Shown here one piece after another: positions 1-10,485 of a stretch of DNA of 25,881 nt (positions within the stretch are counted from its first letter, which is position 1; the number at the start of each line of letters is the position of its first letter). The position numbers and the translations under genes were made by a program. The notes beneath the pieces are model-generated. The model saw only the letters and a program-made list of their open reading frames with translations, ran no database searches and had not been told where the DNA came from. Location: assembly GCA_022925895.1 (NCBI GenBank), contig JAKSYS010000781.1, forward strand, positions 1 to 25,881. Direction: 5' to 3'. The DNA is from Fragilaria crotonensis (Eukaryota > Bacillariophyta > Fragilariophyceae > Fragilariales > Fragilariaceae).

Positions 1-1033
1 TACAATACAACATATACCCGAAGAGAATAATGAAAAATCCTTGCATACGCCCTGTAACATATAGCTGGTTGCATCATGATGATGATTTTCGTAGGATGCG
101 TAGACCCTCGTATGGATTTATTTGACATTTAACGATTCTACGTACTGAGCCATACTAAACATCTCGTTCTTAATTTCTTTGGAAAGCATGGCGCGTGAGA
201 CCCTCGTATGGCATTTCCACAATGAGCGCAGCGGCATGTTCACCGATGTTGCCATAACTTTGTGAATTTCATTGCTGCAGTATTTCCATGAACGGTTTTC
301 ATTCATGGACTTGAACACAAGTCTATAAACTCTCGTGGAAATACGGCAGCTCAAAAAACAACGGAGATCTTGAGAGATCTTTGAGCGCCATTGTGAGACG
401 AACGAAGCGTGCAATTTGCCGTGATAATTTTAGTTCGACAGGGTTAATGCTATTCTTTTGTACTAGGGTCTACGTGGGCTACTATAAGTTTTCATTTATT
501 GCAACCAGCCGTAGTATCATAGTACATACCTTGTATGTACTATGTACATTGTACTCGGAGTACAGTACGAAGTATGTCATACCGAGTACTATAATATACT
601 GCGAGTACGGTGTATTCATATTCAAATTGTTTGGCAACGTGTTCCAAGTTGTGCGTATGCACATTGCACATGCCATGTATGCCATACAGTACTTGTACGC
701 AATTGTCTACTCTCAACTCTCAACTCCGAGTACCAGTATTGTACTCCTGTACTAGTAAGTACACCATCTACTTGGTCTGGTACCTGGTACCTGGTACCTC
801 GTATGCAGCGTCGTCGAACACACCCTTGGCGGTGGTGACCGTTGAGAACTTCTACTGTAACAAAAATGTGCTAAAATATAAACTACATTTTGCGTCTCGA
901 GTTTGTGGTTGACAGAACCTCATGAAGGCAACCTGAGGACTCAGCTCACAACTTAAACAATCCTTTCCTTCCTTTATTTTTGGACATCACACCCAGAGGC
1001 CATTAGCAGATAGTTTTCTCTTGTTGAGTTAGC
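1..1033. other. Non-coding 5' region of window
   Basis: I find no convincing gene here. A 98-codon minus-strand frame (414 to 118) has no recognisable domain and no better support than its neighbours. A 14-nt direct repeat (agaccctcgtatgg) occurs at 102-115 and 198-211. The stretch 511-815 is dense in GTAC words and is listed separately. The last 200 bases run into the start codon of the TPR gene at 1034 and should hold its promoter, but I see no clear TATA box. Confidence 0.6.
511..815. repeat. GTAC-rich island 1, with 7-bp tandem repeat
   Basis: By eye I count 17 GTAC tetramers in about 310 bp, where roughly one is expected in random sequence. Many sit in longer words such as AGTACT, GAGTAC and GGTACC. 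The end holds three tandem copies of ctggtac at 777-797. The small open frames seen here on both strands follow from this low-complexity composition. The island lies about 220 bp upstream of the TPR gene start. Confidence 0.75.
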
Positions 1034-2248
1034 ATGGCGACCCGCGACAAACCACTTTCCGTGGTTTCCGCGCTGCTTGGGGCAGCTGGGAATTGTTTCT
1101 GTGAGTTCCCGAATGTTCGAGAAAACAGCAATCAAGGCGTTCAATTTATGGAGCTTCATGGCGTGGAATACATCGGTCTTGGGGCCGTGGCATCCGAACT
1201 AACAGCTGAGCAGCGCGTCCGAGATACTGTTGCACAACTGACGGAACGAACCATGCGGTTAATAAGTGTGGGATATCTGGTGGATACAAAGGTTACGAAT
1301 ACCATCCCTCTCGAAGTATGGGAGCGTGAGTATCCCGACGATCGTGCCATGAGTAGGCAAATTCAAAAGACTATCAATCACATCAAGGTACATCCTGTTT
1401 AGCAACTGAGATTTGTGTCGTATTCTTCAATCTCGCCTCACACACACACATTCACAGAAAAAAGATTTCGCGGCAGCGTTGCGCGATCTGAGCAAAGACT
1501 ATGAATACCAAAAAAACCATCCAACCCAAGGCAGCAACAAGTACATGGCAGGAATCACAGGTCACAACATCGCAGTTCTATATGTCCTGTCAGATCAATC
1601 TGACAAGGCTCTGCCCCTCTTTCGACAGGCAGTGACGTTGAAAAGAGTTGCATTCGGACCCGAACACCCAGAAGTGGCAGTAAGTCAAAAATGTGCGTAT
1701 TGACAGCAACATTTTGAAAGCGCTGACTTCAACAATTGTCTTGCCCTTCTAGAAAACGTTAGACGAGATCGGAATCCAATTATTTGCCCAGGAAAACTTT
1801 GAGGAAGCGTTGATGGTTTTTTCTGAGGCACAGAAGATCCGTTCCACACAATTGGGAAGCACGCACCCTACAGTCTCCATGGTGCTCAATAATATCGCAT
1901 GCTGTCGATTTTCCGAAGGAAATCACAAGCAGGCGTGGGTTACCTTTTTGGAGGCTCGAGAGATTCAACAGAAAACTGCTCAGGCTGACTTGGATCTGCT
2001 TCATGTCGGTATCACTTTGAGCAATTTAGGTTATGTTTTAATTCAAATGCGACAGTACGAACAAGCACAAGAAATGTTTGAGGAGGCGCTTCTGGTAAGT
2101 TCCGTTCTGCGGCTGAACCTTGCAGCAATACACCGAGTCTAATTTAGCCTTCGAATAAAAGGTTCAGCAATCAGTGCTTGACGATGGTCATCGTGCCATT
2201 CAAGACACGTTGAGCAATCTACAATTTACAAATGCCTTTCATATGTGA
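1034..2248 (+). CDS. Kinesin-light-chain-like TPR protein
   Basis: Four exons are read in one frame: 1034-1387, 1458-1679, 1753-2094 and 2162 or 2168 to 2248 (TGA). Introns 1 to 3 have GT-AG ends and are about 70 nt long; the last acceptor is uncertain by six bases (after 2161 or 2167). The product is about 334 residues. The first 110 residues are not recognisable. After that come repeated helix pairs typical of tetratricopeptide repeats of kinesin light chain type, with cores such as AGITGHNIAVLY, TVSMVLNNIACC and GITLSNLGYV spaced about 42 residues apart. Such repeats bind proteins; no enzyme domain is visible, and the cargo or partner cannot be told. The gene reads through without any frame break, unlike several neighbours. 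The start at 1034 is the first ATG of the frame. Confidence 0.8.
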
Positions 2249-3510
2249 AGCCCAATATGTCTAATTACTTTATCCAAAGCCCATGTTTATCAACTATGTG
2301 AGTATCAGCGTACAAGAACGCAGCTCCACACCTAGAAAAATGTTGCAGAATCACAGTGGTGTCTCGGCAAGCTATCCAAGGTGACCTCCTTTGATGCTCA
2401 GCGTCAAGGTCTGTGCGATCTCAGTCGTCTCGACGTAGATTAGCACCTTCATTTCCTTACCAGGTAGTCTAGAGTCTCTACTAGACCACTGTTTTCTTTC
2501 ATGTAAAGTGAGCGTCAAAAATTGTGAGACGTGACAGAGATTTCGGAAGCCGCTGCGTGAGCTACTGGGTACTGGGGCATTCTGTACCGGGACTCATCAT
2601 TTCGTCTGTCCTTCGAGTCACAACGAAAACGAAGGAGGTCGCATATGTAAAGCACAGACACACATGTTTGAAAAGCTCAACTTCCGGGTTTACGAGGTGG
2701 CCAGGTCGTTACAAAGTTCAGAGTCAATTCTTGCCCCAACCGAATTGAATTGAAAATATTTCAACCTGTCACATCAAAGAACAGAACGCGATGGGATCGC
2801 TGGTGAGTTAATTCCCATGTCGAAGGAATACAAAATGGTAGGATTCATGTCTTTCGTAATCGGCAAGTGAAGATCAACCTCTGGGTTTGTGCCACTGCAA
2901 CTTCTGATTTCACTCCAGAATGCAGACATGGGAACTGAATCGATCGTGCAATTCGAATTCTGTTCTTGACTTTTCCCGCCCTTCTCGTCGTTTCACGGTT
3001 TCTTTGCAATGCTGTCTCGTTCGTTCGCCCTCTTCACGCATTGCACAAGAGCTATCTCTCCAATATGATTTCGTTTGCCTATGCATATACATATCGACAA
3101 GCAATTCGAAAGACTCTTAAGAATGGGCTGTGTGAGTCATCATCGGCGTCGATGAACTACACTGCCCTGTTCGAGGCGCCTCTCGCAACTCAGTCCGATT
3201 CACTGCACCTCCAGAGCACATATACACTGTACACACCAGGTACACGTTTACCGTACTGGCGCCACTGTGCTCCTTCGGGAGTGCTCCTAGTACTGGTACT
3301 GGACTACACCGAGTACATAGTATCGTTACGCATTTATGATACTGTACCGAAGACCAAAGTGTCTAATTCGCTGGCGCTGCTCATAGGTTTGTTCAAATCG
3401 AGTGTGAACCATCCTGCCAACTCGGGCGTGTTCGCTTTTTGTTTTGTTTCTCAACGGATGCGTGACACTTTAACCGCTCGCAATCCCCTTCTCACGGATT
3501 TCCTGTCGCC
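2249..3510. other. Intergenic region between TPR and HMG genes
   Basis: No supported gene. A 186-codon plus-strand frame at 2966-3526 runs into the HMG start codon, has no domain and covers a GTAC-rich stretch (about 3220-3320, including gtactggtactgg), so I do not call it. A weak inverted repeat (gtctag ... ctagac) lies at 2467-2486. The last part is presumably the promoter of the HMG gene. Confidence 0.55.
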
Positions 3511-4718
3511 ATGGCACTGCAGGTAGACGAACAACAAGCCCCCAATGAGGTGGACTACGAGCTCGAGGAGTCTCCCGAGTATACCGATTCATCCCCGAAG
3601 AAAAACAAGAAAAAGCGAGACGCAGCGACGCTGAGGAAAGCTCCACAAGGTAAGTCGTATATGTCATCTGATCACCGTCAAGCGTTGTAGGGTATAGACA
3701 TTGACGCTTTCTCCTTTCCCTAGCCCCCAAGAGGTTCAAATCAAGTTACATTTGTTTCTTCATGGCAAGCAACCGGAGATCAAGGAAGAGCTTGGAGACA
3801 AATCATCGGTCACCGAGGTTTCCAAGAAGTCAGCAGAAATGTGGAGGAACCTCCCAGCAGAAGAGCGCGCTCATTGGGATGATGTTGCAGCAAAGGATAA
3901 GCAGAGATACATGGTTGAAAAGTCAAGTTACACTGGTCCATGGCAGGTTCCTTGGAAGAGAGCTAAGAAAGATCCATCCGCCCCGAAGCGCCCCATGTCT
4001 GCTTTTCTCTATTTCAGCCAGGACAAGCGTCGCCAAATCAAGGACGCGAATCCAACCATTCGTAACACCGAAGTTTCTCGCATCCTTGGTGAGCTCTGGA
4101 GAAATGCTGGTGAAGAGGAAAAAAGTCCTCATGTTGAGCGAGAGAAAAGTGAACGCGAGAAATATAAGGTTGCTATTGCTGAGTGGCGGACTGAGTACGA
4201 ACAGAAGGTTGAGGAACAACGCAAGTTTCAAGCAGAACAAGCTGCTTACATGACCAGTATGTTTCAAAGCTCTGAGCAAGGCGCTGACAGTCAGAACCCC
4301 CAATACCAACAGCAGTATCCTCCTAATCCATACGGCGACCACCATGGTGGTGCATATAGTCACTATATGCATCCTGGCAATCCACCGTATGGGTACCCGC
4401 CACAATATCCTCCTCCTCCTCCTCAAATGTATCGTAAGTCAACGGATCGCGCGCTTGCGTAACGAACAACACGATAATCTAACTATCTCCTCAGCACCGC
4501 AGTATCCTTCAGCGCAGGGGCCATACGGATATGCCAATGGGAAACACGTAGCGGTCTTGGGTCCAAACGGCATGCCGCATTACCAACCTCCTGCTTACGC
4601 TGGACCGCCGCCCATTCAACCAGGATATGAGGGACAGCCTCCTCCTCAATATGAGCATGGTGAAGGATCATTACCTTCGGGTGATGATGAGCAGCGGCAC
4701 CATCAATCACCGCCCTGA
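3511..4718 (+). CDS. Tandem HMG-box protein with Pro/Tyr-rich tail
   Basis: Exons are 3511-3649, 3724-4433 and 4495-4718 (TGA); introns of 74 and 61 nt are GT-AG. The start has a good context (gccATGg). An acidic then Lys-rich N-terminus leads into HMG box 1 (APKRFKSSYICFF ... KSAEMWRNLP ... WDDVAAKDKQRY) and HMG box 2 (DPSAPKRPMSAFLYFSQ ... ELWRNAGEEEK). A Glu/Lys-rich helix and a low-complexity Pro/Tyr/Gly/Gln tail follow. HMG boxes bend DNA, so a chromatin architectural role is likely. The tail carries PPQY, PPAY and PPQY, which fit the PPxY motif bound by WW domains. Box 1 is broken: the frame changes at 3766/3767 (atggc then aagcaaccg), as if one base, probably an A, were missing. No intron boundary fits there. 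With that base the product would be about 357 residues. Confidence 0.9.
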
Positions 4719-4944
4719 AGCCCTGGGGGAAATTTAACTTTATGTGGAGGTTTTCCCGTTGATTCAAGACCCGTGTACCTATTTGCTACCAGTGATTTTT
4801 GTTGGGGTCGGACCCATTTGTCAATCTATATCTTAGCACTCACTATATCAACAACAATCATGATACATTGTGTGTGTTAGTTGGTTCACACGTAGAGACC
4901 TTCATCAACGAGTTCTCGGTATTGAAGCCATGAGGTTTGCATCA
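4719..4944. terminator. Shared 3' region of convergent genes
   Basis: This 226-bp gap separates the stop codons of the HMG gene (+) and the DNA polymerase gene (-). Both 3' untranslated regions and polyadenylation sites must lie here or overlap. No canonical AATAAA signal was identified. Confidence 0.4.
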
Positions 4945-7900
4945 CTACTTGGCATCATACCAATTGTTGTGCTCGTACGATCCATCAACGAGCAGTGGAA
5001 CAGCAGTCTTTTGCAAGCCATATACCCACGGACTTTCCATGCAATCAATAACTTCGGCAAAGGCCTCTTCGGCTGTCTCCTGGGGACCCTCTAGAATAAC
5101 CTCATCGTGAATCTGCATCAACAGAATCCATCCTAATCGTTTGAGCTTTTCGCTGTCGTTAATCTTGATCATGGCCATCATAGCCACATCTGCCGCACCC
5201 CCTTGAATTGGTGTGTTAATGCTAGCCCGTTGAGCATGACCGAGCAACTTTCGATCCTTTCCTTTTGCGTCCGGCAATTGACGATAGCGTCCCATGAGTG
5301 TTCTCGTGAGACCATATTCCTTTGCGTACTCCTTGGTCATTGTTTGCCACTCGAGCACCTCAGGGCGGGCATTGTACCATGCGTTCAGCATTTCTTCTGC
5401 CTCATCTTTGGAAACACCCCAATCTTGGCTAAGACCATGAGCTGTTTTGCCGTACGCGATGGAGAAATTTAACGTTTTCGCCTTACGGCGTTCCGATGCA
5501 AACATGTCTTTCAACATTGGTTTGGGTGGTTCGCCCTTGCTATAGTCCCATTCCAACAGACACTCACCCGCGTCAACCTTTTGCTGGACATAATCGAACA
5601 TATCCAATGCAGTTCGAGAGTGGAAGTCGCCACCAGCATGAAAAGCATCAATCATTGATCGGCATTTGGTCATACTCGCGAGCAACCTCAACTCCAGTTG
5701 ACCGTAATCAGCAACGATGAAGTTGTTGCCAGGTGACGCCTGGAATGCCCTACGAATCTTGTACGTGTCCTTCTCAAGTGCCGGTTGGTTTTGAAGGTTC
5801 GGTCGCCTTGACGACAGACGACCAGTCTCGGTGTTAAGATTAACTGATCCGTGAACCCGACTTTGCTCGTCAGCCAACAACTGAAGGCTAGTGAGGAAGT
5901 TTGCGATCATCGTATCTATAGAGCCGATGGCACCAAGGCTGTAAAGCGCTTCACACGCTTCGCGTCCAGCATCTCCACCTCCGAAAAAATCATACGCGGT
6001 GCCGAACTTGGGGTTCTCCCTAAAGGGATCTCCGGCAAGAGCCCGAATAACATCAGCTGTGGCACTAGGGGCACCTCCAGCAGTATACTTGCTAGGAGTC
6101 ATCCCGATACTACTGATTGTGACATCCACGAACTTCGAGACCGTATCCGCTTTCTTTCGTACTTCTGCAAGAATATCCTGCAAGGTACCACCGTCTCGAT
6201 CGGCTGCGTCTTTAAGAGCCCGACTTATCGCTTCATAACCATTCCTGTCGTTGGGGTTTCGAGCAGACATAAGCTCTAACGCGAAGGAGGTGTCGTCGCG
6301 CAACCGATCAAGAAGTTGTTTCCTATTTCCAGTGTTGTCTAAACCCCTCCCGACGAGCACGCACCGCAGGTCATCGTCTTTCATCACCTCGTAATCATCG
6401 CCAACGCCCAAAAGATTCGAATCCTCATCCCCAGCTTGAGTCAGATAATGTCCCCGCAGCCTTTCCTGCAACTCAGCCTTCTTGCCGGACTGTTTCAGTC
6501 CAAGGCTTTTACAAAGCGCCTTCAATTGAACTGCATTCATGCAGTCAAAATCGTCCTTTTCCGGTGGGGCGTCATTTGCCTCACCGCTGTCGCGCAGTCG
6601 CATTGCCTCCAAAGCATCCTCAGGAATTTCTTCCCGCGGAACTTTGAATACGCGCACACTTTCTGTTCTCTCTTTGCTTTTCGGGTTTTCAGCACCTCCG
6701 AAGAGGAACGTACACAGCTGCAAGCTAGAGGCTGTGTTGATTGCCAATCCATCTGGGCCAATCTGCTTTGCTGCCCAGTGTCGGAAGATATCGACGTGCC
6801 GCTCTCGGTCTTTGCGCGCTTGCACTTCGACTCCAGCCAAATAGTCCCGTGCATCAACGCGAATGCCACGACGTTCCATATCGGTTAATACTTCTCCAAA
6901 TGCGCGCATATACATTTGGTAGTAATCGTACATATTCTTGTCGCCGACCCACGTCATTTTTTCAAGCAATTTCTGCAGTTCTTCCCGGAGCAGCCACGTC
7001 CCTTCAGCATCGTATGCTGAATATATAATCCAACTTTGTCGGTGCTTTGGATCACGCTGCATCACTTCAATAGGTGGAATATCTGCCACGAGACCTTCCG
7101 TTCCATCCTTTCGAGTTCTCTTTATTCCGAAAAGCTCTTTCATAGGCTTCTTGCGTCGCTCAAGCAAGGATTCTGTTAATGCTTCCAAAGAATATCCTGT
7201 GCCATGCCCATACTTCGATCGCGAAGTATCCTGTAGGCGTGCCATGTGCATCGTATCACCACCAAACCCACGACAGTCGATTCCTTCGTTCCACATGACA
7301 TGTCGATCGAATCCGTAATTGTGCCACACTTTTAGTTGTTTTGAATCTTGAAACCAGTCCTTGAATTCTTGAAGTAGTCCAGCAGAATCGTCCAGATTAT
7401 CAATCCATAACGTAGAACCAGGACCATCCCCGAGCCCATAGTCAAAGTCAGGACCGCTATACACGGATACGCAAGTGACATAGCCATTGCCGACAGGACC
7501 AACAGTTTTCAAATCAATGTCCATAACTTCTGTATCGCACGCATGAAATGTGCCATCAGGGGCGTCAAAAAGCTTTTGCAGAACGATACGCGCCTCTTCT
7601 TTCGTGCGGACGATGGTAACCCCCGGTATTTTCATGTCGGAAACATCAAAATATCCTTCATCGCCGGGTCCGAGTTTCACAAGCGTCGCCAATCTTGCTG
7701 CTGATTCTGCCGACCGGCGTCCAAACGTTTGCGCCCACTTTAGGGGAGCAGCAGGATTCCAGTTACCCCCCTTGACGGGGCGAGACTTGAGATCTTGCAA
7801 CAAATCATCCTGGTCAGCTGTGTAAGCTGGAGGAACATACTCCGGTTTATCCGATGGATGAGCAAGAGTGCAGGCTACGTAGTCTGGCAGTAATAACTTG

Positions 7901-8189
7901 TCGGAAGCAAGAAGCGTCTTGTGCTCAAGAGGAACATCTTAACGATAGGCGGCTTGATGTTCTCGTAAGAGTAGACATCTTGCTCATCGTCATCGTCAAG
8001 TAGTCTGATGGCCGCTGCTTCTGACAATGAGGAACGCAGAAGGAATGAGTGTGGTGCAATGATCCGAGGGTTGTTTTGACACAGCTGCCGTCGATATGGG
8101 TTCGACAGGATAGCTCTTCTCATCATATTGAATGATGTGGGCTGTAACGAATCCACAAGTGCAAGTAGATGAAGAAGCAACAGGTTCAT
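4945..8189 (-). CDS. Organellar family A DNA polymerase (POP-like) with SAP motifs
   Basis: A DNA-dependent DNA polymerase of the plant/protist organellar type, about 1,080 residues. A first segment, 8189 to about 7938, starts right after an in-frame stop with a hydrophobic leader (MNLLLLHLLALVDSLQPTSF), so import into plastid or mitochondrion is likely. The frame then changes at about 7938 (gttaa/gatgttcc), as if one base were missing, and stays open to TAG at 4945. The 3'-5' exonuclease motifs are CDTEVMD, WHNYGFDRHVM and IYSAYDAEGTW. Polymerase motifs are A (VADYGQLELRLLASM, near 5712), B (RRKAKTLNFSIAYGKTAHG) and C (MQIHDEVILEG, near 5110). Between exonuclease and polymerase lie two SAP-like helix-turn-helix motifs (6543-6442 and 6402-6298), which may add DNA binding. 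No intron is seen. The TLNFSIAYGKTAHG motif B favours POP over bacterial Pol I. Confidence 0.93.
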
Positions 8190-8463
8190 TCAGTATTCTT
8201 TTTGTTCTGAGTGCGGACCCAGGATTGTCTCCGATACTCTTCAGTAGCGGTCAGACGCTGCGAAACTAAGATGTGAGGCGCGGTTGACAATGACTCGTCT
8301 ACTCCGTAGTTCTTGCTGTATTCATCAATGGCAATCTTATGATTGCGTACTAAGTTGCGTTTGGTGGTTGGGTGGTGTGGTGTTGACTTTTCGACTTCTT
8401 TTTTCTTGTTTTTTGAATTTCTTGCAAATTTGGCGCCAAAAGAAATGCCCCCACGGGGAGACT

Positions 8464-8522
8464 GTGTGGAGTCTGTGAAATCGACTGTGTGTCTGTGTGG
8501 AGTGTGGAGTCTGTGAAATCGA
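8464..8522. repeat. 21-bp direct repeat pair
   Basis: Two identical 21-nt copies beginning gtgtggagtctg and ending aaatcga lie at 8464-8484 and 8502-8522, offset by 38 nt. The linker (ctgtgtgtctgtgtgga) is similar in composition, so this looks like a recent local duplication. It sits 280-330 bp upstream of the polymerase start codon. Confidence 0.8.
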
Positions 8523-9249
8523 TGTTGGGACTTGGGACGTGATACTGTACGTGATTGACGATTGACGCATTGACGCATGGCGAACATACAGTCAATTCGG
8601 GTTCATTCAAAAGCAAACTTCGAACTCTCTTATGACAGTAGAGAGTGCTGCAGTACAACCATGCTGTTGAGGGTACAAGGTACAAGTGTAGTCTACATGA
8701 TGGTCAGCGCATGTGTTGTTATTTTGTATGATAATATACTGGAGAACTAATCCGATTGTACGGAAGTTATTATTTAATCTGGTACTCCTAGTAGTAGTAG
8801 TCTACGGGAATCCGACACTCTCGTAGTACAAGTATACAAGTACTAAGGAAAATCAATTAAAGCCTCATTTCGCTAACTGAAGTCTTTTGAGGGAATGATC
8901 TCTCAAACCAACATTCTTATTCCTCTACACTCATGTTCGCTATCCTTGTCCACTTTCTTCGTACCTGCCCACGTTACTCCCAGCCCTTCAGTCCCGTGGC
9001 CGTTAGCAAGTCGCTTCATTGTACTTCCAACGCGCTCCTCGAGCGCGATCCAAGGTCAAGAGTCAATGTGTTGTAACCTAGGAGAATGTCCCAAAACTTT
9101 TGTAAATAGGCACCTGTCTCCTTTGTTCTGGTGGTAGATGCAGATCCTTCTTCTCTTTGCACAAAATACAAAAAAAACAATTTCTTCTGAAAAAAGCCAC
9201 TAGTACTAACCTTTGGGGAACTACTGGCTGATAAAAAGCATCATTCATA

Positions 9250-9830
9250 CAAAGGTTATCTGCTTTCACCTTGCTCAGCATGTTAGTAACTTGTGGTGGG
9301 GTGTCAATGCAGGATTCAAGAAGGAACTAATACATGGAATGATTACCTCTTCATTGTTGTCAACATTTCTCCTCTTCGTATAGTGAGAACATTGATAGAA
9401 TTTCAAAAAGCAGCTGTGAGGGGTCCAATAGTCCGTCATCAATGTCATGGATTCCTCTCTTGCTTGCATCCCCAATGGCATCCCTGTTCACCTTTTGCAC
9501 CTGCAATTCGTGGACTTGAGAGGCACTGCACAAAGCTGATCAACATGATTTGGATATTCAAATTGTTGGACAGCATGATGCTTCTAAACTTATATGGTGG
9601 CATGGTGATCACATGGGACTCATCCACAGCAACGGTCATTACCATCCAGGAACAAATTGTATTTCATTAGCATCTAGCAGAACAAAGGCCACATTTGATC
9701 TCCCAAAGAAGTCAAGTGATGATCTTATTTTTACCTCTCACCACCTTCCTAATTTTGTTCAGCACTATAAAAGTAAAAACTGTCTAACAAAGTTTTCAGA
9801 CAAACAACTGCAATAGGTCTTCCATGATAT
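9250..9830. other. Possible relic of an unidentified element
   Basis: Open but short frames occur on both strands. The plus frame from about 9520 to 9816 reads EALHKADQHDLDIQIVGQ followed by LIWWHGDHMG and NGHYHPGTN. The minus strand at about 9500 to 9375 reads GIHDIDDGLLDPSQLLFEIL. These look protein-like but are interrupted by stops, and I do not recognise a family. A decayed transposable element or gene fragment is possible; a chance pattern is not excluded. Confidence 0.25.
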
Positions 9831-10288
9831 CAAAATTGCAATGAAATGCAATGACGTTTTGGTGAACGAAATGGTTTTGTCCAAGGAACCCAGGAGTATT
9901 CCAGAAGTATTTCCCTAAACACAGCAGGAGGAGTACCCTAATATAGCTGGGTGCACATCGTTCTCATTTCACTTTGTGCCCATGGAAACGTCAATAGAGA
10001 CGCCTGTGAATGGGTCCTATAACAAAACGATGCGCGAGAATTGAAGTAGATTGACCATCGCCCACCCACCAGGCTGCGAATCCGAACGATGTACGGGATG
10101 GGAGGTCAGACGATAAGATTATAACTCTACATTATCCCTGAAATACCACTACAATGGTATTTTCTCGTGGCCAGGTGTACAAGTGTCGTATGCGTACTTT
10201 CAGCATACGTTTGGCATACCATTTCAAAATGTAGGGTATTTTGCAGTAGGTCACGTGGTTTTATACTAACACTTGAATTAGGTATCTT

Positions 10289-10350
10289 GTACCACTAAGT
10301 GGTACCCTCGGTAGAGTTTCACAGCCCCTTAGTACCACTTGTACCACTCT
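10289..10350. repeat. GTACCACT palindrome and direct copies before Crypton
   Basis: A perfect inverted repeat, gtaccactaagtggtac (10289-10305), has 8-bp arms around one base. About 30 bp further, agtaccacttgtaccact holds two more copies of the arm in direct orientation. The group lies about 140-190 bp upstream of the recombinase start. It could be a recombinase or transcription factor site, or just part of the general GTAC richness of this genome. Confidence 0.6.
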
Positions 10351-10485
10351 TTAAGATGAGGCAGAGAGGTGCGCAGTACGTGGTAAACGCATGTATGCCA
10401 TATGGTATCCACAAGCACCAGCAGACTGTGTGTCAGAATTTGCATTTCTTCGTACAAGATCAGAGAACACGAGTCGATCACAAAA

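Larger units (their letters stand above)
8190..10485. other. Gene-poor region upstream of polymerase and Crypton
   Basis: About 2.3 kb without a supported gene. It holds a 21-bp direct repeat (8464-8484 and 8502-8522), a GTAC-rich stretch at 8665-8860 that probably overlaps the polymerase promoter, a patch at about 9250-9830 that may be a relic element, and a small palindrome cluster at 10289-10350. A 133-codon minus-strand frame at 8587-8186 overlaps the polymerase start and has no recognisable domain. Confidence 0.55.

Noticed and set aside
381-912. Several open frames of about 100 codons on both strands
   Set aside because: Their composition (Tyr, Cys, Val, Thr runs) follows directly from the GTAC-rich sequence; there are no family signals.
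2966-3526. 186-codon plus-strand open frame before the HMG gene
   Set aside because: It has no domain, spans a GTAC-rich low-complexity stretch and overlaps the start of a clear gene in another frame.
3724-3800. An extra intron to explain the HMG frame change
   Set aside because: The conserved HMG box reads continuously across the point, leaving no room for an intron; a missing base fits better.
6436-6888. Antisense frames inside the polymerase gene
   Set aside because: They are shadows of the strong minus-strand coding frame and show no independent motif.
10391-10485. ATG at 10391 as the recombinase start
   Set aside because: The residues before about 10532 in that frame do not resemble the family, whereas the frame from ATG 10486 gives a fitting acidic N-terminus.
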